Positions 17,173 through 27,225 of a DNA stretch of 64,000 nt are shown piece after piece. The notes under the pieces were generated by a model. It was not told the origin of the DNA. It searched no databases and worked only from the letters and a program-made list of their open reading frames with translations. Position 1 is the first letter of the stretch; every line of letters starts with the position of its first letter. The DNA lies in NCBI RefSeq assembly GCF_900111565.1, contig NZ_FOIK01000003.1, positions 310,001 to 374,000 on the forward strand. Reading direction: 5' to 3'. The DNA comes from Paenibacillus sp. NFR01. Its GTDB lineage: Bacteria > Bacillota > Bacilli > Paenibacillales > Paenibacillaceae. Made by a program: the position numbers and the translations under genes.

Positions 17173-18807
17173 ATGAGGTTGATAACAGAGGTGGCAGCGG
17201 CCGCCGGTATACACGAAGAACATCTGGAGTTGTACGGAAAATATAAAAGCAAGCTTTCTCCTTCCCTTTGGGAGGAATTGAAGGATAAACCGGACGGCAA
17301 GCTGGTGCTTGTCACCGCAGTGAATCCGACGCCGGCGGGCGAAGGCAAAACGCTGACGACCATCGGGCTGTCGCAGGCGATGAATCTGGCCGGTGTCCAT
17401 ACCGTCGCTGCACTCCGGGAACCGTCGCTGGGACCTTGCCTCGGCATGAAAGGCGGCGCGACCGGCGGCGGCAAATCGCAGATTGTTCCGGCCGAGGAGA
17501 TCAACCTGCATTTTACAGGCGACATCCATGCGGTAACGTCCGCGCATAACCTGTTGTCGGCTTTGATCGACAACCATATTTTCCAAGGCAACCTGCTGGA
17601 TCTCGATCCGCAGCGGATCGTCTGGAAGCGCGTTATGGACATGAACGACCGCAGCCTCCGCCACATCGTTACTGGTCTCGGCGACGGCAACGGTACGGTG
17701 CGGGAAGCTGGCTTCATGATCACTACGGCGTCGGAGATTATGGCCGTGCTCTGCTTGTGCGAGAATCTGCAGGACCTGAAGAGCCGGCTGGGACGGATGC
17801 TGATCGGCTTTACCTACGCCGGGGAGCCGGTTACAGCCGGCGACCTGGGCGCGGTGGAAGCGATGGCCGTTCTGCTGAAGGAAGCGGTCAAGCCGAATCT
17901 GGTGCAGACGCTGGAGGGTACGCCCGTCATTATCCACGGCGGGCCTTTCGCCAATATCGCCCACGGCTGCAGCAGCGTGATCGGCACCCGTTACGCTTTG
18001 AAGCTGGGCGAAGTCGTACTGACCGAAGCGGGCTTCGGCGCCGACCTCGGAGCCGAGAAATTCATGGATATCAAATGCCGCCAGGCCGGGCTGGCGCCTT
18101 CGGCGGCGGTGCTGGTAGTCACGGTGAAATCGCTGAAATACAACGGCGGCGTGTCGAAGGATGATCTCGGTGTCCCGAACCAGAATGCGCTGCTGTCCGG
18201 CATGGTCAATATGGAGCGCCATATCGCCAATCTGCGCAAGTTCGGCGTTCCCGTGCTGGTTGCGCTCAATCATTTTGCCGGCGATGCGCCGGCGGAGATC
18301 GACGCGGTGCTGGAAGCCTGCGCGCGGCTGGACGTGCCGGCTGCCGTATCGGACGTGTGGGCCGAAGGCGGCGCGGGCGGGCTGGAGGTCGCCGAAGCGT
18401 TGAAGAAGCTCCTCGCCGAGGAGAAGGCCGGCGGTTTCGCTCCGCTGTACCGCGACGAGCTGAGCATTGCGGATAAAATCGAGACGATTGTCACCGAGGT
18501 CTACCGCGGCGCGGGAGTAGCATATACCCCGGCGGCCAGACGTTCGCTGGCCGTGATCGAGAAACTGGGCCTTGGTCATCTGCAGGTCTGCATGGCCAAG
18601 ACGCCGTACTCCTTCTCGGATCAGCCGAAGCAGCTCGGCGCGCCGGCCGGATTCACTGTAGGCGTCCGCGATATCACGCTGTCCCTCGGAGCGGGGTTCG
18701 CTGTAGTCATTACGGGCAATATCGTAACGATGCCCGGCCTGCCCGCCAAACCGGCGGCGGCGAGCTTGTATCTGGATGAGGATGGGGTCATTCACGGCCT
18801 CGAGTAA
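17173..18807 (+). CDS. fhs: Formate--tetrahydrofolate ligase
   Basis: 544 aa, close to the normal 555-560. It makes 10-formyl-THF from formate, THF and ATP in one-carbon metabolism. The P-loop-like nucleotide site TPAGEGKTLTTIGL and the family signatures REPSLGPCLGMKGGATGGG and FTGDIHAVTSAHNLL are intact, as is the C-terminal KTPYSFSDQPKQLGAP block. ATG 17173 follows AGGAGGG at 12 bases. It is a single-gene unit with its own promoter and a strong terminator. A formate/nitrite transporter lies two genes downstream, so formate uptake may feed this enzyme (inference). Confidence 0.95.
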   Translation: MRLITEVAAAAGIHEEHLELYGKYKSKLSPSLWEELKDKPDGKLVLVTAVNPTPAGEGKTLTTIGLSQAMNLAGVHTVAALREPSLGPCLGMKGGATGGGKSQIVPAEEINLHFTGDIHAVTSAHNLLSALIDNHIFQGNLLDLDPQRIVWKRVMDMNDRSLRHIVTGLGDGNGTVREAGFMITTASEIMAVLCLCENLQDLKSRLGRMLIGFTYAGEPVTAGDLGAVEAMAVLLKEAVKPNLVQTLEGTPVIIHGGPFANIAHGCSSVIGTRYALKLGEVVLTEAGFGADLGAEKFMDIKCRQAGLAPSAAVLVVTVKSLKYNGGVSKDDLGVPNQNALLSGMVNMERHIANLRKFGVPVLVALNHFAGDAPAEIDAVLEACARLDVPAAVSDVWAEGGAGGLEVAEALKKLLAEEKAGGFAPLYRDELSIADKIETIVTEVYRGAGVAYTPAARRSLAVIEKLGLGHLQVCMAKTPYSFSDQPKQLGAPAGFTVGVRDITLSLGAGFAVVITGNIVTMPGLPAKPAAASLYLDEDGVIHGLE

Positions 18808-18810
18808 TAC

Positions 18811-18870
18811 AAAAACAAATAACTCCGGAATGCAGCAGGCGGACTGCGTATTCCGGGGTTATTTGTTTTT
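18811..18870 (+). terminator. Strong bidirectional terminator after fhs
   Basis: AAAAACAAATAACTCCGGAAT pairs almost completely with ATTCCGG.GTTATTTGTTTTT; the stem is more than 20 bp. Confidence 0.9.
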
Positions 18871-18984
18871 CGCGGTCCGGGAGACATAGAACATCACCTG
18901 CGGGGAACAATAAACCGGACGAAGAAAAAGGTTGATCGCCATAATTTTAATTGTGAAAAATTTAAGAACATAGACATAAAAGTA

Positions 18985-19040
18985 TTGATTTGTGATAAAT
19001 ATCACAATATAATCATCTCATAAAGTGAAATAAATCACAA
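18985..19040 (+). promoter_or_regulatory. NADH oxidase promoter with two Rex/FNR-type palindromes
   Basis: TTGATT at 18985-18990 and TATAAT at 19008-19013 are 17 bp apart. The spacer is filled by the perfect palindrome TTGTGATAAATATCACAA (18990-19007). A second, imperfect copy AAGTGAAATAAATCACAA covers 19023-19040, just past the start point. The consensus fits Rex (TTGTGAA-N4-TTCACAA), the NADH/NAD sensor, and also the Fnr/Crp core TGTGA-N6-TCACA. The position inside the core promoter means repression, which favours Rex. Confidence 0.65.
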
Positions 19041-19078
19041 AACACATACGGATTGTTTTTCAATACAAGGAGGAATTT

Positions 19079-20452
19079 ATGATGAAAGTAGCAGTGATTG
19101 GATGTACCCATGCCGGAACCGCAGCCATCGTCGGCACCGCCCAAATGTACCCGGATGCGCAAATTACCGTTTACGAACGCAATGACAATATATCTTTTTT
19201 ATCCTGCGGCATCGCGCTGTATGTCGGCGGCGTCGTCAAAGACCCGCAAGGCTTGTTCTACTCTTCGCCGGAAAAGCTGGCCGAGCTCGGCGTGGACATG
19301 AAAATGCGCCATGAAGTCAAAGCCGTCGATACCGCCACTAAAACGATTAAAGTCCGCAATTTGGCGAACGGCCTGGAATTCGAGGATACGTACGACAAGC
19401 TGATTATGACCACCGGTTCGTGGCCGATTGTTCCGAAACTGCCGAATATCGATCTGGACGGCATTCTGCTCTCCAAAAACTTCAATCACTCCAATACGAT
19501 TATCGAACGGGCCAAAAGCGCCAAACGCATTACTGTCGTCGGTGCAGGGTATATCGGCGTAGAACTGGTCGAAGCCTTCGAAATGAACGGCAAGGAAGTA
19601 ACGCTGATCGATGCCGAAGACCGGATTCTCAGCAAGTATCTCGACGAGACCTTCACGGAGCCGATTGAAAAATCGCTGCAGGATCACGGCGTCAAACTGG
19701 CGCTGGGCGAGAAAGTGAGCTCTTTTGCCGGCGAGAACGGCAAGGTGACGAAAGTGATCACGGACAAAGGCGAGCACGAAGCCGACCTGGTCATCCTCTG
19801 TATCGGTTTCCGGCCGAACACCGAGCTGCTCAAGGGGCAGGTGGATATGCTGCCGAACGGCGCGATTATGGTCAACGACTACATGCAAACCAGCCTTCCC
19901 GATGTATTTGCCGCCGGCGACAGCTGCGCGATCCACTACAATCCAACGGGTCAGCATACGTACATTCCGCTGGCGACCAATGCCGTCCGTATGGGTACAC
20001 TCGTCGCCCGCAACCTGGTGGAACGGACCGTTCCGTACATGGGAACCCAAGGCACGTCGGGCATCAAAATTTACGAAGACAATATTGCCAGCACAGGGCT
20101 TACGGAGGAAGGGGCAAAGGCCGCCGGAATCGCCGCCGAAAGCGTAGTGGTCTCCGACAACTACCGTCCGGAATTTATGCCGACCTATGAGGAAGTGCGG
20201 CTGAAAGTGGTCTATGAACGCGGCACGCGGCGCATTCTTGGCGCACAGATCATGTCCAAGGCTGATTTGACGCAATCGATCAATACCGTTTCGGTATGCA
20301 TCCAGAACCGCATGACCATGGATCAGCTGGCCTTTGTCGACTTCTTCTTCCAGCCGCATTACAACAAACCTTGGAACTTCCTGAATACCGCCGGGCTGCA
20401 GGCGTTGCCGGTAACCGCTGAAGCCAAAGCCAAGGAAACCATAACCGTCTGA
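19079..20452 (+). CDS. FAD-dependent NADH oxidase of the CoA-disulfide reductase/Nox family
   Basis: 457 aa. FAD site VAVIGCTHAGTAAI, redox-active Cys43 in SFLSCGIALYVGG, NADH site ITVVGAGYIGVELVEAF and second FAD motif DVFAAGDSCAIHYN; the C-terminal dimerisation domain ends near NFLNTAGLQA. A single active-site Cys and overall similarity point to water-forming NADH oxidase (Nox-2) rather than NADH peroxidase, though CoA-disulfide reductase is possible. It regenerates NAD+ using oxygen in the cytosol. AAGGAGG precedes two adjacent ATGs (19079, 19082). The Rex-like box in the promoter fits an enzyme that consumes NADH. Confidence 0.85.
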   Translation: MMKVAVIGCTHAGTAAIVGTAQMYPDAQITVYERNDNISFLSCGIALYVGGVVKDPQGLFYSSPEKLAELGVDMKMRHEVKAVDTATKTIKVRNLANGLEFEDTYDKLIMTTGSWPIVPKLPNIDLDGILLSKNFNHSNTIIERAKSAKRITVVGAGYIGVELVEAFEMNGKEVTLIDAEDRILSKYLDETFTEPIEKSLQDHGVKLALGEKVSSFAGENGKVTKVITDKGEHEADLVILCIGFRPNTELLKGQVDMLPNGAIMVNDYMQTSLPDVFAAGDSCAIHYNPTGQHTYIPLATNAVRMGTLVARNLVERTVPYMGTQGTSGIKIYEDNIASTGLTEEGAKAAGIAAESVVVSDNYRPEFMPTYEEVRLKVVYERGTRRILGAQIMSKADLTQSINTVSVCIQNRMTMDQLAFVDFFFQPHYNKPWNFLNTAGLQALPVTAEAKAKETITV

Positions 20453-20560
20453 GCGTAAAATAGAAAAGCATCGCTGCCGGGGCCGTAAAGCTCCGGCTTT
20501 TTGTTTTGCCCGGATATATTGCGGGGAGCGTTCCACCCGGAGGAACGGCTTTTTTTAAAT

Positions 20561-20642
20561 TTGACATGTCAGTGAAAACTTTCACTAACCTTTTCTGAGG
20601 GTGATATTTATCACGTAAATGTGCGTGGCGTCACGTTACAAT
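20561..20642 (+). promoter_or_regulatory. Formate/nitrite transporter promoter region with redox-type palindromes
   Basis: TTGACA at 20561-20566 is followed by the palindrome AGTGAAAACTTTCACT (20571-20586). Downstream, GTGATATTTATCAC (20601-20614) is the exact reverse complement of the core in the NADH oxidase promoter. TACAAT at 20637-20642 could be a -10 with no good -35; a start near 20649 would put this second palindrome at -41.5, the class II FNR position. Two alternative promoters with opposite responses are possible (inference). Confidence 0.5.
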
Positions 20643-20687
20643 GGCATAAAGAAACAAATTTTAAGTAATTCGAAGGGGATAGGAATC

Positions 20688-21515
20688 ATGGCTTACAACA
20701 AACCGCAGCAGATTGCCGAAGTGACGGTCGAGAACGGCATCAAGAAGGCGCATAATCCGCTGGCTACCGTCCTGATTTTGGGCTTTCTCGGGGGAGCGTT
20801 CATCGCGCTCGGATTTTTGCTTGATATTCGCGTTATTGCCGGCGCACCGAAGGAATGGGGCTCCATTGCCAACTTCATCGGCGCCTCTGTGTTCCCGGTC
20901 GGCCTGATCTTGGTGCTGCTCGCCGGCGGCGAGCTTTTGACTGGCAACATGATGGCCGTACCGCTGGCTTTTATGGCGAAGAAGATTTCGTTTTTTGAAG
21001 TCATTAAGAATCTGGTTCTCATCACATTGGCCAATCTGGCCGGCGCTTTATTTGTCGCTTATTTCTTCGGCCACGTGGTCGGACTTACCGCCGATGGAGT
21101 CTATCTGGACAAGCTGGTAGATATGGCGGGACATAAAATCGACGTTACTTTCCTGCAGGCGTTCGTCTCGGGGATCGGCTGTAACTGGCTCGTAGCCCTG
21201 GCGGTATGGCTCTCCTACGGCGCGGACAATTTCAGCGGTAAAATTCTCGGAATCTGGTTCCCGACGATGGCGTTCGTCGCCATCGGCTTCCAGCACGTTG
21301 TGGCCAACATGTTCCTTATCCCCGCCGCAATCTTTGAAGGACATTTCACCTGGGGCGATTATTTCGGCAACTTCTTCCCGGTATGGCTGGGCAACCTGAC
21401 GGGGGGCGCGATCTTCGTCGCCTTCGCTTACTGGATGGCATACCTGCGCAAAGCGCCCGCCGCCGTGCAACCGGTGGAAGGCCTGCCTGCGGCCAGCGTC
21501 AAGAAACACGCGTAA
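20688..21515 (+). CDS. Formate/nitrite transporter (FNT family, FocA/NirC-like)
   Basis: 275 aa, integral membrane, six predicted helices. FNT features include the N-terminal AHNPLATVLILGFLGGAFIALG region, NFIGASVFPVGLILVLLAGGELLTGNM, the central VSGIGCNWLVALAVW and GFQHVVANMF. FNT proteins are pentameric channels for formate, nitrite or related monovalent anions; substrate cannot be assigned from sequence. ATG 20688 follows GAAGGGGAT. The neighbouring NADH oxidase and the shared palindrome suggest co-regulation by oxygen or redox state. Confidence 0.88.
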   Translation: MAYNKPQQIAEVTVENGIKKAHNPLATVLILGFLGGAFIALGFLLDIRVIAGAPKEWGSIANFIGASVFPVGLILVLLAGGELLTGNMMAVPLAFMAKKISFFEVIKNLVLITLANLAGALFVAYFFGHVVGLTADGVYLDKLVDMAGHKIDVTFLQAFVSGIGCNWLVALAVWLSYGADNFSGKILGIWFPTMAFVAIGFQHVVANMFLIPAAIFEGHFTWGDYFGNFFPVWLGNLTGGAIFVAFAYWMAYLRKAPAAVQPVEGLPAASVKKHA

Positions 21516-21903
21516 ACATACGGACGCAAATAAGCATCCTGGTTTCCTCTTGGGGAAGCAGGATGCTTTTTTTATGGGGCCCAAAACAAGTTTCGCCGCA
21601 TCATCCGGTTCGGGGGAACGAAATCGGATGTTACGGCGAAATGAATAGGGAGTGTTTCATATGGCTTATTACCCGGGCGTTCAATGGGTGAAACAGGATA
21701 CTACGGAAATTTGAGGGCCTTTTCTTTACGATCGGACGCCGGGCGTCTACAATGGAATTTAGCATATGAAGCGGCAGGAAAATCGCAATTGGATATTTCG
21801 TGGTAATGCGTCAGTGCGTTAATGTATATGCTTGCCCTTGACCCTGTATTAACTAATACTGGTGAGAATATGACACAACGATTACAGGGGATGAAAGAAA
21901 GAC
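21516..21903. other. Intergenic region with terminator and a three-helix inverted repeat
   Basis: After the terminator (21532-21573) there is a compact structure at 21591-21641: TTTCGCCG pairs with CGGCGAAA, CATCCG with CGGATG and, inside, GTTC with GAAC, separated by a symmetric 3x3 internal loop. The rest (21642-21903) shows no gene, apart from a TTGACC at 21838 that lacks a convincing -10. Confidence 0.5.
21532..21573 (+). terminator. Rho-independent terminator of the FNT transporter gene
   Basis: AAGCATCCTG pairs with CAGGATGCTT, with inner pairing TTCC/GGGAA, followed by T7. Confidence 0.9.
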
Positions 21904-23121
21904 ATGAAGGTTTTGCCGGGTTATCCGAAGGAAGTAAAAGTGTTTTTGATTGCCAGCCTTATTAACGCTACCGGCAGCGCCTTGATGTGGCCGCTGGTAA
22001 CGATGTACGTGTTTGACGAGCTGGGCCGGAGCATGAAGGATGCGGGATTCGTCATCCTGATTCAATCCCTGGGCGGCATTGTCGGGCAGCTTCTTGGCGG
22101 TTCGCTTTATCACCGGGTCGGCGTCAACCGGCTTATCGTCGGAGCGCTGGCGATGAATGCACTGACGCTGTTTGCCTTGCCTGCGGCAAGCGCAGAGTGG
22201 AGTGTGTTCATCATGGTGATGGGCCTCATGGGGTTGTTTAATTCGTTGTCCCTGCCGGCGATTCAGGCGTTTGTCGGTTTCCGGTTTGCGGAGAAGCGCG
22301 GCGAGCTGTTTAATATTATCTATGTGGCCAACAACATCGGCGTGGCGCTGGGAACGGCGCTCAGCGGGTTCCTTGCGGACATTTCCTATATGCTGAGTTT
22401 CGTGCTGAACGGCGTGACCTCGGCGATTTTTGCCATTTTCTTCTTCATTTATCTGCGGAAAGTCGGAAGCGCGCCGCAAGCCTCGTCCGATGCCAAGAAA
22501 AAGGCGCCGCGCGCCGAATCGGCCTGGAAGCTGATGGGCCACACGCGCATCTATCTGTACATGTCCATCGGCTCACTGTTTCTGCTGATCGGCAATTCCA
22601 TCTGGAATACCGGCGTTTCGCCATACATTATTTCGGAAGGTTGGCCGAAAAAGATATATGGGTTCCTGTGGACGCTGAACGGGATCATGATCTTTGTCGC
22701 CCAGCCGCTGGTCGGCCTGATCAAGCGCTGGTGCGCACAAACGGCGACCGCGCAGATGACGGCAAGCGCCGTGTTTTACTTAAGCGGGTATGCTGTGATT
22801 CTGCTGCTGCCGAGTTATCCGGGATTCGTGCTGGCGATGGTTTTGGCCACGCTCGGCGAAATGCTGATTTCACCGGCGACGCCGTCGTTTATTTCCGATC
22901 ATGCCGGACGCCATGCGCCGTTTTATTTGGGCTTAAGCGGCGGCATCGGCGCAGCGGGCCGGGTCATCGGCCCTTTCCTGATGGGTTCGCTGTATGACGG
23001 CGGCGGCCTGGCGCCGACAGCCTGGCTGTCCTGCGCGATGGCGGTACTCGCGGTCGGTTTCTTTGTGATTCATGCTTATATACACCGGGCTGCGCTTCGT
23101 TCGGAACGGAGTGCCGCCTGA
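21904..23121 (+). CDS. MFS drug/sugar-type efflux transporter
   Basis: 405 aa, twelve predicted membrane helices with a cytosolic loop of about 30 residues (SDAKKKAPRAESAWKLM) in the middle. The helix 2-3 loop GGSLYHRVGVNRLIVGALA is the MFS motif A region, although its usual Asp-Arg pair is replaced. Closest in type to DHA1 multidrug antiporters (YfmO/MdtG-like); substrate unknown. ATG 21904 has only a weak GGGATGAAAG site. It is followed 32 bp later by a GNAT gene, possibly as an operon. Confidence 0.78.
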   Translation: MKVLPGYPKEVKVFLIASLINATGSALMWPLVTMYVFDELGRSMKDAGFVILIQSLGGIVGQLLGGSLYHRVGVNRLIVGALAMNALTLFALPAASAEWSVFIMVMGLMGLFNSLSLPAIQAFVGFRFAEKRGELFNIIYVANNIGVALGTALSGFLADISYMLSFVLNGVTSAIFAIFFFIYLRKVGSAPQASSDAKKKAPRAESAWKLMGHTRIYLYMSIGSLFLLIGNSIWNTGVSPYIISEGWPKKIYGFLWTLNGIMIFVAQPLVGLIKRWCAQTATAQMTASAVFYLSGYAVILLLPSYPGFVLAMVLATLGEMLISPATPSFISDHAGRHAPFYLGLSGGIGAAGRVIGPFLMGSLYDGGGLAPTAWLSCAMAVLAVGFFVIHAYIHRAALRSERSAA

Positions 23122-23153
23122 GGATCCAGGCACGGCAAGGGGGGCAGCAGCTG

Positions 23154-23684
23154 ATGCGGCCGATACACAAGGGAACGCTCACGATCCGGCTTTCGGAAAT
23201 CCGCGATGCGCGTGAGCTGATTGTTCTCGACAATATGATCTGGACGGAAGAGACGACCCCGGGACCGCTGATGTGGCGGTCGCGGGAGGATTTTCTGCTG
23301 CATGCGCCGCCCGGCTCGCAGCTTGTGGCGGTTCAGGACGGCGTGCTTTGCGGATATGTCGGCTTCGGCAATCCCGATGGGATGGAGAGCCACCGGCATG
23401 TCTGCGAGATCAATATTGCCGTCCACCCGGACTATCAGCGCCAAGGCATCGGCCGGGCGCTGATTGCGGCAATTAAGCAGCATGCGGCGCAGTACGGCAT
23501 CCGCAAGCTGCGGCTGCGCGCGCTGTCATGCAATGCGCCGGCGCTGGCCTTTTACCGCAAATGCGGCTTCCGCGAGGAAGGGCGTTTGCGCGAGGAGTTT
23601 TATCTCGGCGGACGTTATGTCGACGAGGTCTATATGAGCTGCATGCTGAATGGAGGGAAAAGTTATGGAGGTCGTTTCGCTTAA
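23154..23684 (+). CDS. GNAT-family N-acetyltransferase
   Basis: 176 aa. The acetyl-CoA site is INIAVHPDYQRQGIGRALI (motif A, R/Q-x2-G-x-G/A), preceded by GYVGFGNPDG and followed by LRALSCNAPALAFYRKCGF (motif B). ATG 23154 follows AAGGGGGG. The acceptor is unknown. It overlaps the MOSC gene by 20 bp, so the two are co-translated. Confidence 0.82.
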   Translation: MRPIHKGTLTIRLSEIRDARELIVLDNMIWTEETTPGPLMWRSREDFLLHAPPGSQLVAVQDGVLCGYVGFGNPDGMESHRHVCEINIAVHPDYQRQGIGRALIAAIKQHAAQYGIRKLRLRALSCNAPALAFYRKCGFREEGRLREEFYLGGRYVDEVYMSCMLNGGKSYGGRFA

Positions 23685-24303
23685 TGTAGGTCTGCCGGTA
23701 CAGGTGGACTACAAGGGAAAACCGCTGCAGACCGGCATCTACAAGCAGCCGGTGGAAGGCGCGCTGCCGGTGGGCCTGGAAGGCTTTGCCGGCGACGGGC
23801 AAGCCGACCGCGTCAACCACGGCGGGCCGGACAAGGCGGTCAACGTCTATCCGGCTGAGCATTACCGGTTCTGGGAAGAATACCTTGGCGCACGGCTGGC
23901 GGCTTCGGCGTTCGGCGAGAATCTGACGGTTCGCGGCCTGCTCGAGACGGAAGTGTGCATCGGCGATGTGTACGAAATCGGCACGGCACTGCTGCAGGTC
24001 AGCCAGCCGAGGTATCCGTGCTTCAAATTGAGCCAGAAGCACGGCCCGGCGGAAATGCCCGCCAAAGTGCTGGAGACGGGCTACAGCGGCTTTTACCTCC
24101 GCGTATTGCGGGAGGGAGTCATCGCTGCGGGCGACGCGATAGTCAAACGCGAGAGCGGTGCAGGCGGGTATACCGTCGCACGCGTGCTGTATGCGATGGA
24201 GCACGGCAAACGCGACCGGACGGATGTCGCGGCGCTGGCCGGGCTGGACAGCCTCTCCGAGGTGGTCCGCGCCAAGTTCCGCAGCTTGCTGGAGAAGGAG
24301 TAA
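23665..24303 (+). CDS. MOSC-domain protein (YiiM-like)
   Basis: 212 aa. MOSC hallmarks are GDGQADRVNHGGPDKAVNVY, FGENLTVRGL and QPRYPCFKLSQKHG with the conserved Cys. MOSC domains bind molybdenum cofactor sulfur; YiiM-type proteins act on N-hydroxylated base analogues. This could relate to moaA located 9 kb away, though there is no direct link. GGAGGGAAAAG sits before ATG 23665; an upstream ATG at 23650 has no such site. Confidence 0.82.
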   Translation: MEVVSLNVGLPVQVDYKGKPLQTGIYKQPVEGALPVGLEGFAGDGQADRVNHGGPDKAVNVYPAEHYRFWEEYLGARLAASAFGENLTVRGLLETEVCIGDVYEIGTALLQVSQPRYPCFKLSQKHGPAEMPAKVLETGYSGFYLRVLREGVIAAGDAIVKRESGAGGYTVARVLYAMEHGKRDRTDVAALAGLDSLSEVVRAKFRSLLEKE

Positions 24304-24330
24304 GCGTATAAGCCGAAGCGGTAGCGCAGC

Positions 24331-24380
24331 ACACAAAAACATCCCCGAGCCTGAATGACCGCCGGGGATGTTTTTGTGTT
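24331..24380. terminator. Bidirectional terminator between convergent genes
   Basis: ACACAAAAACATCCCCG pairs perfectly with CGGGGATGTTTTTGTGT (17 bp). Confidence 0.9.
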
Positions 24381-24401
24381 GTGAACCGGAGCTGCCGTTA
24401 G

Positions 24402-24950
24402 CTAACTAAGCCGCTTCCATTCGCTGCGCAGCAGCCCGTAGACGGCGTGGTTGACGTAGCCGCCGGGCAGTTTTTCCGCCTGCCGGATTACGCCCTCGAA
24501 GATAAAGCCGAGCCGCTCGGGAATCGCCCGGCTGGCCTGGTTGCCCGTGGCAGAGCGGATTTCGACGCGGTTCAGCTCCAGCTCCAGCAGCGCGTAATCG
24601 ACGAAGGCGCGGCAGGCGCTGGTCATATAACCCTGGCCCTCGTAGCCTTCGCCGAGCCAGTAGCCGATGCCCACCGAGCGGTTATGCCAGTCGATCTCGT
24701 GAAAGCCGATGACGCCGGCGAACGCCTCCTTGACCCAAAGTCCGGCGCTGAAGCCGCCGTTCTCGCTGCCCTGCTTGGCGGCTCCGCGGATATAGGTCGC
24801 CATCTGCGCCTCTTCCCGCACGCCGTCCACCCAGGGCAGCCATTTGCGCAGCCGGGTACGCGAACGCTCCACCAGGGCGAACATCGGCCGGGCATGCTCC
24901 GGCATCAGCAGCTTGAGCGTTAACTCATCATCAATGACATAATTGAACAT
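24402..24950 (-). CDS. RimJ/RimL-type GNAT acetyltransferase
   Basis: 182 aa. The start MFNYVIDDELTLKLLMPEHA, the segment GVIGFHEIDWHNRSVGIGYW and LGEGYEGQGYMTSACRAFVDYAL (CoA-binding loop), and the end NQASRAIPERLGFIFEGVIRQAEKLPGG-like region are typical of ribosomal-protein or peptide N-acetyltransferases (YdaF/RimL). Substrate unproven. It probably forms an operon with the DUF2164 gene 24 bp upstream. Confidence 0.82.
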   Translation of the reverse strand: MFNYVIDDELTLKLLMPEHARPMFALVERSRTRLRKWLPWVDGVREEAQMATYIRGAAKQGSENGGFSAGLWVKEAFAGVIGFHEIDWHNRSVGIGYWLGEGYEGQGYMTSACRAFVDYALLELELNRVEIRSATGNQASRAIPERLGFIFEGVIRQAEKLPGGYVNHAVYGLLRSEWKRLS

Positions 24951-24974
24951 TTCGCCGCCACCTTCCGGGCTGAC

Positions 24975-25223
24975 TCAGCGTTTCGTTTTCCATTCCAGCG
25001 CGTAAATGTCTTCCTCCAGCGATTGCATGCGCTGCGCGGCAAGCGTACGGCAGTCGGACAGCGCCGCATTGTAAACGGCCGGGCCCAGCTCCTGCAGGAA
25101 AAACTCCAGCAGATTGTCGGCGGCCAGGTGGCCGAGCTCTTCGCCCCGTTCCATGTCGAAATAAGTGCGGATATGCTCGATCATCAATTCGCGCTGCTCT
25201 CTGGGCAGCTTAAGCGGTTTCAA
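24975..25223 (-). CDS. DUF2164 family protein
   Basis: 82 aa. The whole length matches the family pattern: RELMIEHIRTYFDMERGEEL, LAADNLLEFFLQELGPAVYN and RMQSLEEDIYALEW. Function unknown; small, soluble, helical. It begins with TTG at 25223, seven bases after AAGGAGGG. Confidence 0.82.
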   Translation of the reverse strand: MKPLKLPREQRELMIEHIRTYFDMERGEELGHLAADNLLEFFLQELGPAVYNAALSDCRTLAAQRMQSLEEDIYALEWKTKR

Positions 25224-25336
25224 AGGAAGCTCCCTCCTTGGATGCTTTTTCGATAAAACGATGTATCCCCATGCTACTCCATCGCCCGGAAGGAAGTCAA
25301 AAACCTTTTACGCTGCGGACGGTGCCGCTGATTTCA

Positions 25337-25365
25337 TTGAACATTATCCGCCGAACGGGTATATT
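25337..25365 (+). promoter_or_regulatory. Sigma-A promoter of glnS
   Basis: TTGAAC at 25337-25342, 17 bp, TATATT at 25360-25365, about 60 bp before the start codon. No T-box leader is present. Confidence 0.5.
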
Positions 25366-25424
25366 AGTAGGAAACATGTTCATAACAAGGCAGTAGCTAT
25401 TACAGAACGAAAGGTTGATTACAC

Positions 25425-27125
<1,701 letters not shown>

Positions 27126-27154
27126 GGGGCGCATCGGATCCTTTTTTGATCATG

Positions 27155-27204
27155 AAAAAGCAGGCTTGGACATTCACCGCGAATGGTCCAAGCCTGCTTT
27201 TGCG
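27155..27204. terminator. Bidirectional terminator between glnS and an MFS gene
   Basis: AAAAGCAGGCTTGGAC..TTC pairs with GAA..GTCCAAGCCTGCTTTT across a short loop. Confidence 0.9.
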
Positions 27205-27225
27205 TTAAAACAATAGAAGTATGTG

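Noticed and set aside
19079-20452. NADH peroxidase or lipoamide dehydrogenase for the flavoprotein
   Set aside because: A single redox Cys in SFLSCGI excludes the two-Cys lipoamide type; peroxidase remains possible, but the Rex-like promoter and overall sequence favour oxidase.
21383-21691. 102-codon frame running from the FNT gene into the intergenic region
   Set aside because: It starts inside the transporter gene in another frame and runs through its terminator.
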